A stretch of 64,000 nt of DNA from the NCBI GenBank assembly GCA_026988245.1, contig JALSLR010000035.1, positions 62,001 to 126,000 on the forward strand. The letters are read 5' to 3'. The position numbers and the translations under genes were made by a program. Below the pieces are notes generated by a model. The model was not told the origin of the DNA, searched no databases, and was given only the letters and a program-made list of their open reading frames with translations. Below, one piece after another: positions 63,021 to 64,000 of this stretch. Each line of letters begins with the position of its first letter. The first letter of the stretch is position 1. The DNA is from Sulfurimonas sp. (GTDB lineage: Bacteria; Campylobacterota; Campylobacteria; Campylobacterales; Sulfurimonadaceae).

Positions 63021-64000
63021 GAAAATTTTTAGGTGTATTTGCTATAGTGTTGTTAGGGAGTGTAGCACTCTATGCAACACCTGTGCCAAATCCACCTGAT
63101 TTAGATGCTGCCTCTGATAGTGGAGTTTCTAGTACTGACAATATAACAAATGATACAACTCCAACCTTTATAGGTACAAAAGAATCAAACCAAACAATAA
63201 TATTATATAATGGTACTACTAATGTAGGTGAAGATAACAATACTGGAACTTCATACTCTATAACTAACAGTGCTTTAGCTGATGGAGTATATTACTACAC
63301 TGTAGGTGCTAATGACGGTAGTGGGGAGGCTAACTCAACTGCTCTTTCTGTTAGCATAGATACTCAATCATATATAAGAATAGATACTATAACAGAAGAG
63401 ACTCATGCCACAAATGCACAACTAGAAGTATCCGGAATAAATATCTATTGGAGTTCAGATATATCTCCTGTAAGTTTTACTATTAATGGTAGTAGTTTTT
63501 CATCTATATATAATAATCCTACATTTATACCCTATAGTAATATTGCAGGCTTAAGTGAAGGTAGTACCTATAGTGTATCTCCAGATACAGGCTTAAGTGA
63601 TGATGCCGGGAATTCAGCTGATGCTAACTTGATATCTAAGAGTTTCATATATGACCAGACACCAGATGAGTATATTTTCGCAAAGTATATAGATGTAGGA
63701 ACTACGATTAATGAACAGGCTATAACAGACAATAGTGTATCTGATATAGATTATTTTAAAATATATCTATCCTCAAAAGGGATGCTTGATGTGAATATAA
63801 CTACTGGTTTTAGTGCTCAAATATTAACACCTAATGATAAAAATATTTCTTCCCCTTTAGAGAACCAATCATTACTTTTAACAAAGGGTACATATTTGCT
63901 AAAAGTGACATCATCAAGTGATGGAAGTTACTCTTTAGCTACCTCTTTTAAACCTTATGCTAATGAGATAGATGCACTAGCTGTTGGAAATGCTATTTTA
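63017..64000 (+). CDS. large surface protein with Ig-like domains, N-terminal part (runs off the window)
   Basis: An open frame of 328 codons starts at ATG 63017 and is still open at the window end. A signal peptide (FLGVFAIVLLGSVALYA) is followed by the Ig-like adhesin motif PDLDAASDSGVSSTDNITND, ending in TPTFIGTK, with later Thr-, Ser- and Asn-rich beta segments and a pre-peptidase-like segment (SDIDYFKIYLSSKGMLDVNI). It resembles large bacterial surface or secreted proteins. Its link with the ABC module is positional: the ATG overlaps the lipoprotein stop. Full length, repeats and C-terminal sorting signals are outside the window. Confidence 0.8.
   Translation, partial: MRKFLGVFAIVLLGSVALYATPVPNPPDLDAASDSGVSSTDNITNDTTPTFIGTKESNQTIILYNGTTNVGEDNNTGTSYSITNSALADGVYYYTVGANDGSGEANSTALSVSIDTQSYIRIDTITEETHATNAQLEVSGINIYWSSDISPVSFTINGSSFSSIYNNPTFIPYSNIAGLSEGSTYSVSPDTGLSDDAGNSADANLISKSFIYDQTPDEYIFAKYIDVGTTINEQAITDNSVSDIDYFKIYLSSKGMLDVNITTGFSAQILTPNDKNISSPLENQSLLLTKGTYLLKVTSSSDGSYSLATSFKPYANEIDALAVGNAIL

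Overview
The window is a 64 kb piece of a dense, AT-rich bacterial chromosome. Gene content points to the Campylobacterota, most likely a Sulfurimonas-type bacterium: FliL, RNase Y, TlyA, MutS2 and RadA are of epsilonproteobacterial type, methionine is made by MetX/MetY sulfhydrylation, and there is a TtpC-type TonB system and a NIT-PAS-GGDEF receptor. The genus is inferred from gene style, not from a database search. No insertion sequence, prophage, CRISPR array or rRNA is visible. There is one tRNA gene, and no gene-free stretch exceeds 300 bases.

Layout. 1-7.1 kb: the end of a membrane protein, two small unknown genes, a MATE exporter, then ligA, a beta-barrel protein, tlyA, ribF and truD, mostly overlapping. 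7.1-7.25 kb: a tRNA with anticodon CAT. 7.3-18.3 kb: a TtpC-type TonB2 operon (DUF3450, TtpC, ExbB, ExbD, TonB, TPR) joined to a secreted glycerophosphodiesterase, a TonB-dependent receptor, a phosphodiesterase-type AP-superfamily enzyme and PhoA. It reads as one module for taking phosphate from organic phosphorus. 18.4-27.2 kb: signalling and housekeeping genes. 27.2-35 kb: a nine-gene leftward operon from lemA to an outer-membrane protein, including a Lol/MacB-like ABC exporter and a LolA-like carrier. 35-53.4 kb: housekeeping genes including mutS2, sir2, murC, an aminotransferase, metX, metY, guaB and gatA. 53.4-64 kb: a poorly characterised envelope locus with two LPP20-type lipoproteins, several secreted proteins of unknown function, a two-permease ABC module with a degenerate ATPase, a coiled-coil/FGE-fold protein, and the start of an Ig-like surface protein that runs off the window.

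Two things stand out. First, the 9-mer GATGCTAAG (usually preceded by T) occurs about 40 times exactly on both strands, almost all inside genes and in several reading frames, where well under one copy is expected by chance. It behaves like a DNA-uptake sequence or another genome-wide protein-recognition word; I know of no such word described for this lineage. Second, the 54-64 kb locus has the same parts as the TagQRST envelope-signalling module of some type VI secretion systems (FtsX-like permease, ABC ATPase, FGE-fold periplasmic protein, outer-membrane lipoprotein), but no T6SS gene is in view and it leads into a large surface protein.

Two genes (the MATE exporter and one Lol-like permease) appear to start at non-standard codons (ATT or ATA; CTG). 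All counts were made by eye and should be recomputed.
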